Notes under the pieces: generated by a model | What the model saw: only the letters and a program-made list of their open reading frames with translations | The model's database searches: none | What the model was told of the DNA's origin: nothing | Part shown: positions 12,601-25,293 of the stretch, piece by piece | How the letters are laid out: each line of letters starts with the position of its first letter | Position numbering within the stretch: position 1 is the stretch's first letter | NCBI RefSeq assembly: GCF_002105155.1 | Contig: NW_019029025.1 | Location: 124,001 to 188,000, forward strand | Reading direction: 5' to 3' | DNA: 64,000 nucleotides | DNA from: Lobosporangium transversale | Lineage: Eukaryota; Mortierellomycota; Mortierellomycetes; Mortierellales; Mortierellaceae | Position numbers and translations under genes: made by a program

Positions 12601-15600
12601 AAAAAAGAGAGTAGGATATGGAAATGGATATGAATACAAATCGGATACGTGATAAGTCAGACATACTATCAATGTCATTACAAACGACAATAAGCGAAAA
12701 GGTGTCTCACCAAAAAACTCAAGAGTAGCACGCGATCATCATAAGAATCTTCAAGTTTCACAGACCCACCCCATACGACGATCAACACGCACAAATCCTA
12801 TCACGTACCAGTAAATGATGAAAATTAGCCTCATGAGATAGCCATTATTGTCACGTTGTTTCCAAAATCACATTTTTACCTGAACAAAGTAGTTCATAGC
12901 TTCGCCGTATTGTTCGCCTTCTATTGCCAACTTCATCAACGATCGGATCCATGAATGCGCATACATCTCAAAAGCCTCAGGAATGTTGATGACAATCTTC
13001 GCTAAAAACAGACGAACATTCAGATTGGTATCTAACAAGTAGAATATCTTAATTAGCGAGTGTGTACGCTTATACATTACTGCATCAAGGATATGGTATG
13101 TCTGGAAAGGATATTATACTTACTAGGATTAACCAGCTTCCGGTGAATATCTTTCATCCAAGATGGCATCGCGCTGTCTTCTTTGGCCATCTCTTTTGGG
13201 GGAGGAGTAATACTCGTATGCAGCTCATTAATAACCAAAAGGATCATCTTCATGCAAGGATTAGAATTGATTGCATCCAACTCAAGCATATGCTCTTCTT
13301 CTTCTTTCCTAAAAGATCAAACCAAAAGATTAAAAGGTCTTAATAACTTTTTTTTTTAACAAAAAAGAAAATAATAATAATAATAATAATAAACGGACGA
13401 ATATTTAAGCGAATGATTCTTTAAGTCTTACTTGACTTCACTCTTGACGGCATTTGGATTGGGGCCAGAGAGTTCAGGCGTATCTTGATTGCCCTGATTG
13501 GTTGTTCCATCATCCAGATCAGTATAGACCTCACTTTCACCTATCATCCCTACACTCTAATACACTAAGAGTATCAGTATTTTGAAAACCTGAAATACGC
13601 TACATATTTCCCATTCGAAACAATTTACCTGTGAGAGGCTACTGTCACTAAGGTACTGCGACGACATGTAGCGATAGTTTGTGCTATACCTATAACATAT
13701 AGTGACAGAGACTATTCAGTATCTTTGTGCTGTCTTGAGTGGCTAAAGTGGTGGCCGCATTCAAACTTACGTTTTGTTTGGATTCAATGATTTCGTACGA
13801 AGATCGGATAATCGCGTCTTTACAAGAGGACCAGAAAGAACTTGTTCAAAATGGTATTTTGCCTATTTCAATTCATTAAAAAGGTCAATGATAATTATAA
13901 CACTAAAAATAATAGAAATGGAAACAATAGAGAGAGAATAAGGAAAGAGGGGGGGGGGAGCGGGGAATATGAAATCAACAATATACGTTTGATACCTCCA
14001 GGTCAACAATATTTTCCCAAACAAACTCTTTCTTGGCCTCGTTATCGCGGAACAGGAACTGACGGAAAAAATCCTCCTTCCGCTGGGTGCACAAAATGGC
14101 TGATGCAAGAGCATTGTATGCTGCACGCTTATAGTCCTCCCTCAAGGCAGCTGTTTCTGGAGTCATTGGTGTCTATATGCATGGGTCACATGTCAGTTAA
14201 TCCGGGATACAAAAACTAGAATTCACAACCATACAGGCAGATTAATCACTGCCACTCACCGAGTCTTGTTTGAACTTGGCTGCATTTGCGGTCCTAAACA
14301 CGTCTACTGTGAGTTCTTTTCCAGTAGTGGTCTTATGACCGGTGAATGCATCTACAATCTTACTATCCTTAGTGTTGACCATTTCTGAAGGCAATCGCAT
14401 ATATAGCACATGTACAAGACCATAGCAGCACTCGCGCTCTATATAATCTCTACGCATCTCTGTGTCCGTGGAGCGAGGCGTCTCTTGCTTAATCACACCC
14501 ATAATTCGCGCAATATTCAGCACGTAAAACTCAGAAACGCTTAGTGTAGGCAAGGCCTTTAACATGGGCAGCAATATTTGATGAATAATATTCCGCCGGT
14601 GCTCATCTGAGTGAGTGCGTTTGATGAACTCGCTATGAATAAACAATTAATAATTCACATAGTAATCGAGAAGAGGATACTACTTTTAGTGTCTGCCAGG
14701 TGGTGGCATCATGTAAGCCTTTGATATACTGAACTGCTAATGAATATGATGCAAGCATAGAAAATCATTACTCGAAGCAATAGCCCGTGATCTCCAGGAC
14801 CTTTGAGAGAGGCTGTTTTAACGCGAACGACGAGATGTGCTGCTGCATCTGCTCCATATGCGGGTGATTTGATTCCCGTATAGCAATGCCCATCAATGTC
14901 TTGAACAGACTGAAGCTGGAAGAGGCGACCAAAGCCTTCAAGAGGAGATCGAGTGCATTAATGTAATCCTTGAACCTGAATTGAACAATACAGTTCAAAT
15001 ACATTAACAACAAATCAAGTACATTCAAAAAAGCAACCATTAAATCATTTTCACTTACTTGGATGACCCTCGCTCGTACTCGGTAGAAGACATTGGCATT
15101 AAATTCAAAACAGCCCTATTGAATACAGACTCAAACTAGAAGGGGAAAATGAATAACAATGCAAAGTGAATCCATAGTTTAAAAATACGGAGAATAATAA
15201 CTCACTTCGACCGTTCTCTGCCCTGGGTACGTCAAGAAGACCGGAAGGATAGGAAATGCCTCAGACATGACTGGAAGCGTTAAATACTCTCTCTTGTCAG
15301 GATCACGTTCGAAAAAGGATTGAAAGATCTTGAAGAAATACTGAACGAATGTATCTGTTTTTGAGTTCCGAAGGATCCTGGGGCTAAGCGCTACGAGCCG
15401 TTTCCAAATTGCAACTGTCATTGATATTTGATCCTTTCCAAGATAATTTACACTGAAGGAGAGTTGATTAGATACTGACTTAATAATTTCTCTTTCTCTT
15501 AAGTAATGCGTCTATCCAATGACTTCTAATTACATACATGCTCTCTAATGTTGAGTAATCCTTTGTCAACTATCAAGAACAAAATCGTGTGAATAGACCA

Positions 15601-18600
15601 CAGGTTATTAAAGCAATATAGTTATAAATGAAAATCAATTATTAGCAACTGTGTATACCATGTCCAGGAATGTATCCTTCTCTGTGCTCAATTCTGGATG
15701 GGAATACATATAATCTAGGAAATCATTCCAGATCGCAAGTACAAAAGGGTTGAACTCTGCAGCACACGATATGACAGGTGATAATTCTACAAAATGCAAC
15801 GCAATTTGGCGATTGATGACGTCCGCGTATTTCAAATATATCATCTTCGCTTGCTCAAAGTGTTCGGAGTCCTATGTAGCGATAGAAACTAGGGTTAAAG
15901 AACATATTTTTTTCGCTAAAATAAAGCGCTTGGAAGATAGTTTCATACCAAAAGGTAATCCCAAAGGCGCTGTCGGCACTGACGCTCGCCCAAAGAGAAC
16001 TGCAGAAGTGCACTACAATAGTTAATCCAGAGTGGGTCCCGTGTGCTTTGCATTGACATAAAGACCTCATACAAAGAAGCAATATAGTGACATGCTTTAT
16101 GAGATGATCCATCGAACATACTCTCCAAGACATCGCACTCTCGTACCAACTCGAGGCCATCAATAACTGCCTTAAACCTTATCGGGTCTTGCCCTATAGT
16201 TGAAACAACTATGTAAGTAACGTGCGTTTCCAATACCATGACTTTTTCGCTTCAAAAAGGGTTGGAAATATACCTTTGACATCAGGTGAAGCCGACAGGG
16301 GGATCAAGTCTCCAGATGATATGGCCTCCATGAGCATTTCGCCGCATGAACGAGTGATACTCATAGGTAACTTACTTATAACTCTCAGGGCTACCTTGAG
16401 TTCATCTCTTAATATTGTAAGCTCTTCGCTGCCTTTCAAGAGCTGATCGCTTCCGATACTGTCTGGATTGAAGAGACATGCCGCCAAGACTGCAAAAAAT
16501 CTCGAGTCAAGAAGACCGGATGCCTGAAGCTGTGCTATAAACTTTGTGTCACCACGGCTTTGGCTCTGTGAGGCTACGATTGAAACGAAGGAAATGGCCT
16601 TCCTAGCTGTCATGAGATTCTGGTCCATGATCTGTTGCCGCTCTGATGGGGTCAATGTTGTCACCATATCGCCTCGCTTTAATTCACGCGGAAAGAGAAG
16701 GCAATGTTCTAGAAACTTGGTAGACGTGTTCATGATGGCCCCCTTTTCGAGTTGCGCCAAAAGCAGCTCTGCACTTCCAGGATGATTCAGCACCCAGATA
16801 TAGTTAGTGAGTATTGAGGCTAACTGTGTGCACCACTTCCGATACGCGGTGGGTTGAGTAAATGTCTCTGAAGTATACTGAGGGCATTGATAGAGAGAGG
16901 CCACAAAGCCTGCATTATGTGTGATTTTGGCGCCAATCCATGTTCCCGAAGATGGAGACCCTATGTACAGGAATGAGTTAAGGCTACGGTTTAACCATAA
17001 AGTCCAAGCAGAAAAAAAAAAAAAAAAAAAACGAAGTACCAGTCAATTTCAGTAGTGTGTCTCACCTGGTAGTAGCTTCACAAAAGAATCAAAAAGCATT
17101 CGACATATCTTTGTATATTCCATTTCTGGCCTAGATGTTTCTCGTAACAACCAGTGAACAAGACCATCGATTGTAGCTTCCTCTAAACCTGGGATTCGCC
17201 TACGATCCTTTGAATCCTTCAGAAACAAGGCTGCTTTGACCTGGACAATTCTTTGGAGACGAGCGATAGCCAAACAAGCTTGATGTCGGGTGCCGAGGCC
17301 AGAATGATCCGTTTCTGCAAGTCGCAAACTAAACAATAACCAGTACAGCAACTCCATTGTGAATTGATTGACAAGTGGTGCTTCTTCTCGAAAGACTCTA
17401 TAAATTCGATTAACGATGAGTGAGGCCCCTAATCGTTTAGTGGGGTTTGAATGAGATGCGAGACTATAGATCCGTTTTAGCAATGATTTCACATTCGCAG
17501 ATCCAGACTAGTGGCAAAGACAAAACAGAAGGGTGTTTAGTATAGATTGGTGAGTGGCTCTTCAACATGACTTAGGATGGTGCTGAATTAAATAATTAAA
17601 ACATACAGAGCTTGATGAGGATTGTTTGATTGACCATTTAACGAACTCGCCAAGGCATTCAGCTCCGTAGTCCCGAAGAGGCCCCATTGTATCGCATGTA
17701 GCATCTATGCAGGTGTTTAATAGCACGATTGTTTCTGGGTTTTCGTACTGAGCATTGTTTGTCAACCAATGGATCAACTGTGAAACCAATGGACGGAACA
17801 ATGACCGCGGAACCTGATCTACATCCACTGCTAGGCGGAGCAACGCCGGGAAGAGTTTGAGGAATAATTTATGGAAGGGGCTCTAAACGTTTCAGAATAG
17901 GAAGGAAAATAATATTATCTTGAGTCATTCTCAGCGTAGCAATGATTAGAGAAAGAGGACAAAAGACTCAACCATAGGTAACGAAGCCCTAAAAAAAGTT
18001 ACGTACTTTCTTCGAGTCCTGCGCATCACGAGCGCGGAAAGCACTGGAACCAATCATGAGGATCATTAAGGAATGAAGCAACTCACAGCTGACCACCTTA
18101 ATTTGTCGACTGAGAGAATTCTCTGCAAGATCCACTATTCGTGGAAGCATCTCGTCTAGTTTTTTTTAAGATAACACCAATTATTAATTGCAAATAGCCT
18201 CATAAAAGTGAGGAAAATGCGCTTAAGAGTGATTTTCGCAATCATACGACTAAAACTTACCAAATTGAAGCTCAGCTTTCATCTCCAAAAAAGGAAGCTT
18301 TAATTTCAATCTCGTTTCGGGGTCCCAAGCAAGTAGATCGGATGTGTTTCTCTTGTCAACTTCGTCTGCAGTTCGTTGTGCCAAGATGAGTTTATTATAT
18401 TGCGCTTGCCGACCAAGGAGCCGTAAAATACGTAGCTGCAGATCTCTCATGGATTCAACTTGCTCCGGAAGGTTCTATAGTGGCATAATAGCAACAAGCG
18501 AGAGAGAGTCAAGCGAAGATTCAAAAGACACAAACTGTTTGACGTCGATTTAAAAGCTCAAGTACTCACCGGTATGGATGCACTCCGTGCAACAACCTTA

Positions 18601-21404
18601 TATGACTGGCTCTGACGCGCTGATCCTTTTTGCTTTGATTTCAGTGATGTTGCTTCGGGTAAATCATTGTCTCCGTTGACAGTTAACTCAACCATCAAAT
18701 AATCACTCAAATATGGCAAGACCTGACTAAGCCAAATCTCTTGACCATGATCAATAATATCAACCCATCGCTCTATGGCCTCCATCGCAATAGATGCTAA
18801 TGGAAAATATCCTAGTCCAAGCTTGAGCGCCAGCTTAATCGGGGGAATAATATTGCTAGGCTCTATAAGAGCGGATGGGCTTGACAGCACCAAGTGTAGG
18901 CATGATGCTAGCAGATCGTCCTTGTATTGCTCGAGTCGCGCGAGCACCTCATAAATGTACTTTTTGAATAGAGCGGCTGCGCGATGAATATCTATTGTAT
19001 CATCTTCGATCTATGTCAGGTAAAAGATAAACCATTAAGTCAACTCAGTAATGCTGCTCGCAATTACGGACCTATAACTTAATAAGTAAAATAAAATAAA
19101 CTTTACAAATATACCTTTATACGTTCCATGAGACTTTGCTTCTGTTGGAATAATGAAATCGACTGGCAGACCTGCAAACAAGTGGCAAACATCTTGTAAA
19201 ATCCACTGACAAGAGGATGTTTCGAGGAGAGCTCGATAAGTGTGCTTCCAATTACGTATGACCAGGATTTAAACAGATCTGGTCTGACTTCTGGTAGGAA
19301 GACTTGCCAGAACTCTGTTAGGTTCTGGAAAATTAGGAAGTCTTTAGCACAGTTGGCCTGCAAACTAGCTATGTCACCAGACATAGGCCCAACTGTAGAT
19401 ACGGACATTGGATCTACATCAATTACTTTAATGTCTGCATCGACTCCCTCCTCCAGATCCGTCTCCGATTCGGAGACCGTGAGGTTTAATAGCAATATCA
19501 GGCGCTTGAAAGATTCCATTGTACATCCATATACGACGCAAAGAAATCTTTCAAGATCCTCACCGGAGATGTCTATACGGGTTTTGTTTAGGTCCTCGAT
19601 GAGAACAGTTGGTTTGAAAATGTTCCGCCATAAAAATAGATATATACTATATGAATGCCATGCTATTTGATCCGTCGTAATTGTTTGGTCAATCCTGTAG
19701 GATGGGGGTTGTGGCCTTGCGATGTCTGCAGATGTGAATACAAGCAGCTTGTATGCTAATTTGACCGTATTTTGATGATTATCCAAAGGTAAGCGGTTCT
19801 TGCCTCACTGTATATGGTAATAATATTAAATATTATCATATTCTTATGTGATAAACTTACAAAACTTGTCAAAGAACCCTCTCAGAGCTCCCTCGCCCTT
19901 ATAGAAGAGCATGACAAGCAGCCTCACAATCGAGATTGTGCAATCAATTCGCGCATAGGTCGACATCCGTATGAAGTTGGCAATCGCTGCGTTCACCATT
20001 TGGTTCAGTGCTGACATTAAAAGCTCTGGAACCTCAGTATAAACTCGTGCAACATTCGTATAGGCAGAGATAAATGCTGCAAGATGAGAGGTTGAACCAT
20101 CGACCCCTTCATTCAGATTTCTATAGTGAGCTCAATAGTGCCTAGTGAGAAACCAACTTAAATCTATACAGCTAAACATTTGAAAAGATGATATGCGGCT
20201 GCACTCACGATGATACGAGGAATGAACTCTTTCGGAGAAGCTGCACGAGAAGGTTTTTAAGCTGATCTGGTGCAATATGTTTACATGGCTCGGCAAAATA
20301 TCCGTAGCCTCGGATCGCGACTGACATTGCTTTGTACTGGGCGGTAGATGTTACCACCTCTGTACTGATAATCTGAGTGAAATTTGCAGTAAAAAACTAT
20401 TCCAATATTGATAGTATGAGCCTTTGTCAGCATAAACTACCGTAGACTACCCTGTGTTATACTCCATATTAGACTCAATACTTTACCAAGAAGCAGTTGT
20501 ATTCTCGCTCTGTAATCTCTGTTGATGTTAATACATTCGCCATCTATCAAGAGCACAAATGTTGGTTACAGTTTGTTTTTGCTAAATTCGTAATTACAAA
20601 TTTATCATTCACCTCAGCTCCACTTTATCGATATTACCTCTTGCAGAAAAACATCCAATGAGTTATATCCACATTTCGACATCCCGCTGTGTGAATGTTC
20701 GCAATACCCTGCGATCCGCTGATACATCCATTCATATATATCAATCAATTTTGAGCGGAATAGGTGGATATGGTGCGCAAAAAGGTCCATAGCAGCTTTT
20801 TTTTGAAAGAAAAAAAAAAAAAAAAAAAAAAAATAGCAAAACATCAGTAGGTAACAAAGACAGACCAGATAATGCACATCTGCAGTTTTTTACTATCACA
20901 CTGCGGAGCATACCAATAGGTGTTGCAAATCGGCTTAGGTCTTCTGGGACGTTGACTAACGTTTTAACGAGCTGTAGTATCGTAGGCACATCTTTCGTGA
21001 CTTTATCCGCAAAGCTGTAGAGACAGTTGTCCAGCCCAATGAGTGCCCCTGCTACTAAAGTTAGCTCCTGCTTTGCGTTGGGCTTTAGCTGCTCCTGGAT
21101 TGTTGTCAGACACCAGCGCACAACCATAGACTGACGCTTCTCTGCCACCTTTGGGAAATATCGAGAAATGATTCCAAGCACCTCTAGCACTTCCGCTTTT
21201 ACAGTTGCCACCATTTTTGACTGCTGAGTTCCATATGCTTCAAAGATTCGCTCGAAAAGCCCCCCTATCTCCAACACCTCTGGATCAATCATTTTCGAGC
21301 ATGATGATAACAAAATCTTGATCGGCAACATTGATGATTTTTTGACGCGAGCTGTACTGTCATTCAAAAAAAGGTTCAAACAAGTCCTCTGTAGGCAATA
21401 GCAG

Positions 21405-21440
<36 letters not shown>

Positions 21441-21945
21441 AAAGGAAAATGAAAGGAAAAGATATAAGATACAGGGATAAGCAAGGACAAATAACCATTT
21501 TAGTTCTTGTAGTTTTTGGTCTGCATCTTGCCTTAATATCGACGATATATGGTGTAATGGCGTTACGCGAACGACTGATAAACTCGGCAGTAAACTCAAG
21601 AAAAGTGACCTTCGCGCCAGTATGTGCAGTCTTGTCAAGAGCTTTTCTGAGAAACAACATAATACCCCGCTCTGGGTTGAAGAGGAGCGAAGTCGCCATA
21701 TCTAATGATCATATGAAGCCGACTTCTGAATTAGTCTCCGCACAAATTGAAGCTGCGTTAGGTATAAGTTGCACAAAGCTTTTTGTCATGATTTTATTAC
21801 CGATTTCATCCTCTTTCAGCTCCATGACCATGCTGCAAATATTGGTTGCTATAACTTGACTGTCGACATTGTCTGGGTTCTCTCCATTCATTTCATCCAA
21901 AAGTTCCACCAGCGATAGCCGGATCAGATCCAGCTGCGAATTCAT
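4839..21945 (-). CDS. PRKDC: DNA-dependent protein kinase catalytic subunit (DNA-PKcs), about 45 exons
   Basis: Giant PI3K-like kinase that, with Ku70/Ku80, senses double-strand ends in non-homologous end joining in the nucleus. Coding blocks run continuously from 21945 (ATG) to the stop at 4839, for roughly 4,000 aa, close to the animal protein. Family-specific matches occur in order: SLLFNPERG (about 21690), KDDLLASCL (18900), KRLGASLI (17420), LRLAVDVDQVPRSLF (17840), LNVRLFLAKIVIN (13000), DLPDIQI (10220), FPRLLQIIEIYPSS (7560), VRFDQRVLVMSSIRKPKR with FLVK (6350-6260), GGEDLRLDQR (6150), GDRHLENF (about 5580), IDFGHAFGS (about 5520), NTMDVFVKEP (5340), and the end ATDLDILGRAWVGW (4845-4900). 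The FATC end LGRxWxGW separates it from TOR, ATM and ATR. The start at 21945 follows the family; an upstream in-frame ATG at 21993 is possible. The first intron (21800-21702) removes an in-frame TGA. Not every exon border was fixed. Confidence 0.93.
6990..9940 (-). other. PRKDC: DNA-PKcs FAT domain region
   Basis: Blocks near 9935-9193, 9095-8937, 8840-8645, 8555-8296, 8200-7955, 7875-7785, 7665-7515, 7400-7340 and 7240-7023. Recognisable pieces are WIELARIYKSI, SFMKMSAAARNQGNFYVA, FPRLLQIIEIYPSS and IFELRRLTNPDHLIKDWLEQ. They match the TPR-like FAT helices that cradle the kinase domain in PIKKs. Borders are approximate. Confidence 0.75.
9945..21945 (-). other. PRKDC: DNA-PKcs N-HEAT and M-HEAT solenoid
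   Basis: Coding blocks for the alpha-helical repeat part of DNA-PKcs. Main blocks, approximate except the first: 21945-21801, 21701-21520, 21390-20915, 20790-20635, 20540-20486, 20398-20213, 20124-19862, 19806-19114, 19012-18570, 18477-18262, 18156-18007, 17883-17607, 17509-17066, 16960-16275, 16200-15949, then about 15 smaller blocks down to 10085. The segment near 10430-10080 is a long basic helix ending in YREGDLPDIQI, matching the stretch before the FAT domain in animal DNA-PKcs. An acidic insert (ESETDLEEGVDADIK, about 19440-19480) sits where animal proteins also have a variable loop. Confidence 0.8.
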
Positions 21946-22239
21946 AGTTAGTAAGTCGCAATGGCACAATGATAGCCAGTTGTCAGCGTACAAATAAAAT
22001 GTTATTTAGGGCGCGAATCCGTTTCGAGAGAAATGAATGGAGCTGAAGGGAATGTCAGCCTGTGGCGAGGAAACTTTAAAATGTGTAATATGAATGAAAA
22101 GGCGCAGACAGACAAAGAGAAGTCAACGGTGGCAAAAGAGTGACCGTTGAATGACACGCTACAGGTTTGAACTTAGACCAGTTTATTTTTCGATTGAAGC
22201 AAGATTACAAGATATTAAAGCCTTCTTATATTCTTTTAT

Positions 22240-24481
22240 TTAGCCAGTATGCTCAACTGCTGTGGTAACAACTTTTCCATCAATAATTTTTGTGAGGAAT
22301 TGCTCCGGAACGGGGCGTTCAACAAAGTCTCCTTCAGCACCTTCTTCTGTTGAATCCGGCGTAAGAATGTTGATAGAAGAGCACTTTGATGTCAGAATCT
22401 CAACATCAAGGCATTCTTTCGACAAGTAAACCATACATGAATCCACCTTGTCTAGGCTGATGGTGGGAGCTTTTCCAAGTATTTGAATCTGAGCTGACTT
22501 GGAGTTGACAACATCGAGCGAAGAGATCAAGGATTCGACAACAAGTCCTGTCTTTGTGCACGAGTCCATGGCGACAGTAGTAACCTTACCCTTAACTTGT
22601 ATAGTCGAGTTTTTGCACCCGAAGATATAAACTGAGTGATTGATCTCCACGTTATCCAGAATAACGCCATTATTGCTTTCAAAATTTTCCTATCAAGATA
22701 AGAGGGACAAGATGGTTTAGAAATGGCATGAGTAACAGCAGGTAGAACGACACAAAAAGACACTTACCACCATCCACTTGTTGCCCTCTAAAGCCAATTT
22801 CGGAGGTTTTTTGAGAGTCAATGATGCCGGCTTGGGGGGAGCTCCAGGCCCAGCTTTCTTAGGAGAACTAGGTTTGCCTAACGCAGTTTATAAGATGATA
22901 CAATTAATATTTGAATGCTTGATTAACTTAAGCATGAGTAATAATTGAGGTGCATCTGCTTCACGATCCTTACCAGCTGAAGCCGTCACCATTCCTGAAG
23001 TTCGAAGCTCTGGGTTCTTATGAGTCATTTTGCTCTTATCAACCTTGCGCAAGTTGGCTGTGATCGCCTCTCCTTGATTCAATTGAGCAAATACAGCTGA
23101 CATGGCGTTTTCTGATGTCTTCTTTGTAGGCTCTGCATTCAATGCTGGAGGAGGTGGTGGGGGTGGCGGAGGTGGAGGCCCGCCAGCAGATGGTGCTGAT
23201 GTTGAAGGAGTAGCCGAAGTAGTAACATTGGCGGGACTTGAGGCTGCGGCGGTAGATGCACGGCTCAAACTACTGCTATCCAAGACATTTCCCTGTAGTA
23301 ATAATGATGCAGATATCGTTAAGCTATGATGAGCCAATGTTAATGCATGCATCCTTTGCGAAATATTTAGGATTTTATCCTGACATACCTTTGGGTTCCA
23401 GACTAGTCCAGTTGTGTGGTACTTGCGAACGTAGTTCTGCAGCTCCACCAACAAATCTAAGAAGGAGCGAACCCAGAGAACGTGGTTCTGATCCCTATTA
23501 TCATGCAAACAAGCATAAATTATGCAAAAGATAGTAAATAATGGGTGGCGGGTATCTTCCTGGCACCAGTTTATTCGACAGCATTAACATCAATAATAAT
23601 AAAAAAAAAGAAAAAAAGAAAAAAAAAATACTTTTCTTTCCACTCCTTGACAATACGATTTACATAGAACTGAGCACAATCCTTCATTTCTCCGACATAT
23701 GGTGCTGGTTTGGGCTCCTGTGACCATTTTCAGGAACAGGCATCATTAAAGAAATTATTAGTGCTCAATATTTAAAATTTTATCTAGGGGTAATGAGGCA
23801 TGACTTTCGGAAGTACAGAAGAATCGAGAAAAAAAAAAAAAAACTTTTCCAGTAACACTTACAATAGCCACCCAACCAAGAGCAGGAATACCCTCGGCCA
23901 CTGTGGTCAGATGAGTCAACAAGGGGCTAGAACGGTTTTTGTCACGGACCTCAATGACCTTTGTCAGCTCAACCTGAGTAGGTTCAAGCAACTGACGAAA
24001 AATGTCAGAGGTCAGAGGCGGCTTTTGGCTACGAGTGGCAACAACGATCATTTCACGTTGAGCAGCAAACAAGCTGCAGACATACTTGGCCTATCCAGAG
24101 AGTTTTTACATGCAATGAATTTTTAAATGCATATTTTCCCATAACGAAGGCTAAATCATATGAACTGGAGTCACGAACCTGTTCTTCGACAAGGCCACCA
24201 ATATCTTTACTAAGCTCAAAGTAGTTCTTCACATGTCCATCAAGCAACTCATCAAAGGCCTCAACCTGGGGATGGCTTGCATTCTGAGTAGGCGCGTCAC
24301 CAGCAACAGCAACCTCGGCAAGCTGCGACAGCTGACCTTGTGGCGCATGTGCACCACTACTGCCGGTGAGTGAAGACGAGACATTGGAGGCAGAAACGCC
24401 GGTCATGGCCAAGTCCTCTAGCTTAGTGGTAGCAGCTTCCAATCGCTTGAGCAGCGATGAGAGTGAGGAAATCTCAGCCAT
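22240..24481 (-). CDS. SRV2: Adenylyl cyclase-associated protein (CAP/Srv2), 533 aa
   Basis: Actin-monomer recycling factor; in yeasts it also links Ras to adenylyl cyclase. There are seven exons: 24481-24179, 24090-23863, 23717-23632, 23494-23389, 23292-22974, 22877-22768 and 22689-22240. They sum to 534 codons including the stop, with every join in frame. Order of parts: N-terminal coiled coil (SLLKRLEAATTKLEDLA); helical folded domain (PVEAFDELLDGHV-like start through WKEKDQNHVLWVRSFL); a Pro-rich linker with eleven prolines in a row (about 23155-23190), a profilin/SH3 ligand; a WH2-like stretch (VDKSKMTHKNPELR); and the CARP beta-helix domain starting KWMVENFE and VEINHSVYIFGC. Length fits the family. 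A TGACGTAA-type site lies about 165 bp upstream. Its start is the first ATG giving the family N terminus MAEISSL. Confidence 0.95.
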
Positions 24482-25251
24482 TGGGTGTAAAGGTTAATAT
24501 GGATGATGCGAATGAGTTTAATAGAATGCGAAATGCAAAATGTGTGTTAAAAAGTTATGAGGAGAAAAATGAAGAGGATATAATTTTAACGCGTGTCCAG
24601 CGCGTTATGAGTGTAGCACGAGTGCAGTACAATTTTGGCCCTATTACGTCACCGAGGGAGTAATTCTGAACACGAGTATCATACTATTTAATCAACCCTA
24701 AAAACTTCTTGCGTCCCCTCTTTGATCCACCTTTTGCTATGATACAAAGATACCGCTGGCCACTTGCTGCTCTGGTCACGGCCTGACGCTGTGCTCTGAT
24801 CAAGACTCGATACTGTGCCTGTGCCTGTACTTTTTGCCTGTACCTGTTCTCGTGCTTGTGTCTGTCGCCGCTATCGCTCTTTGATGTATCCAAGGAGACT
24901 GTTCATCTGCATCCACAGGCTGAAGGTAATGTGGTCGTTGTGGTCTCTTCGGGTGGCTATGAATAACTATGCGCTGCCATTAAATTGCGATGCAAATACG
25001 TCTGACACAATACAAGGGACTTGTCCAACAAAGTCTTCACAGGATGGATGGGCACTTCTTGGGCGTATAAACTCGTTGACAAAAGTGAGCGCGCTTATAA
25101 AGAAAGGTCGAGTCAGAGAAAGAAATCCTATATATGAAACATTAGGGAAATAGGTTAGCGAAAAAAAAAAAAAAAACCGACTGTCATTTTGAAGAAATGA
25201 CTACTATGGAACCAATCTGGCCTAGGAGACAAAGGTTTCCTGTGTTTAGCG

Positions 25252-25293
<42 letters not shown>

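Noticed and set aside
24684-24893. 69-codon minus-strand basic frame
   Set aside because: Low-complexity Gln/Ala/Arg sequence with no supporting promoter, intron or family match. Kept only as a note in the spacer.
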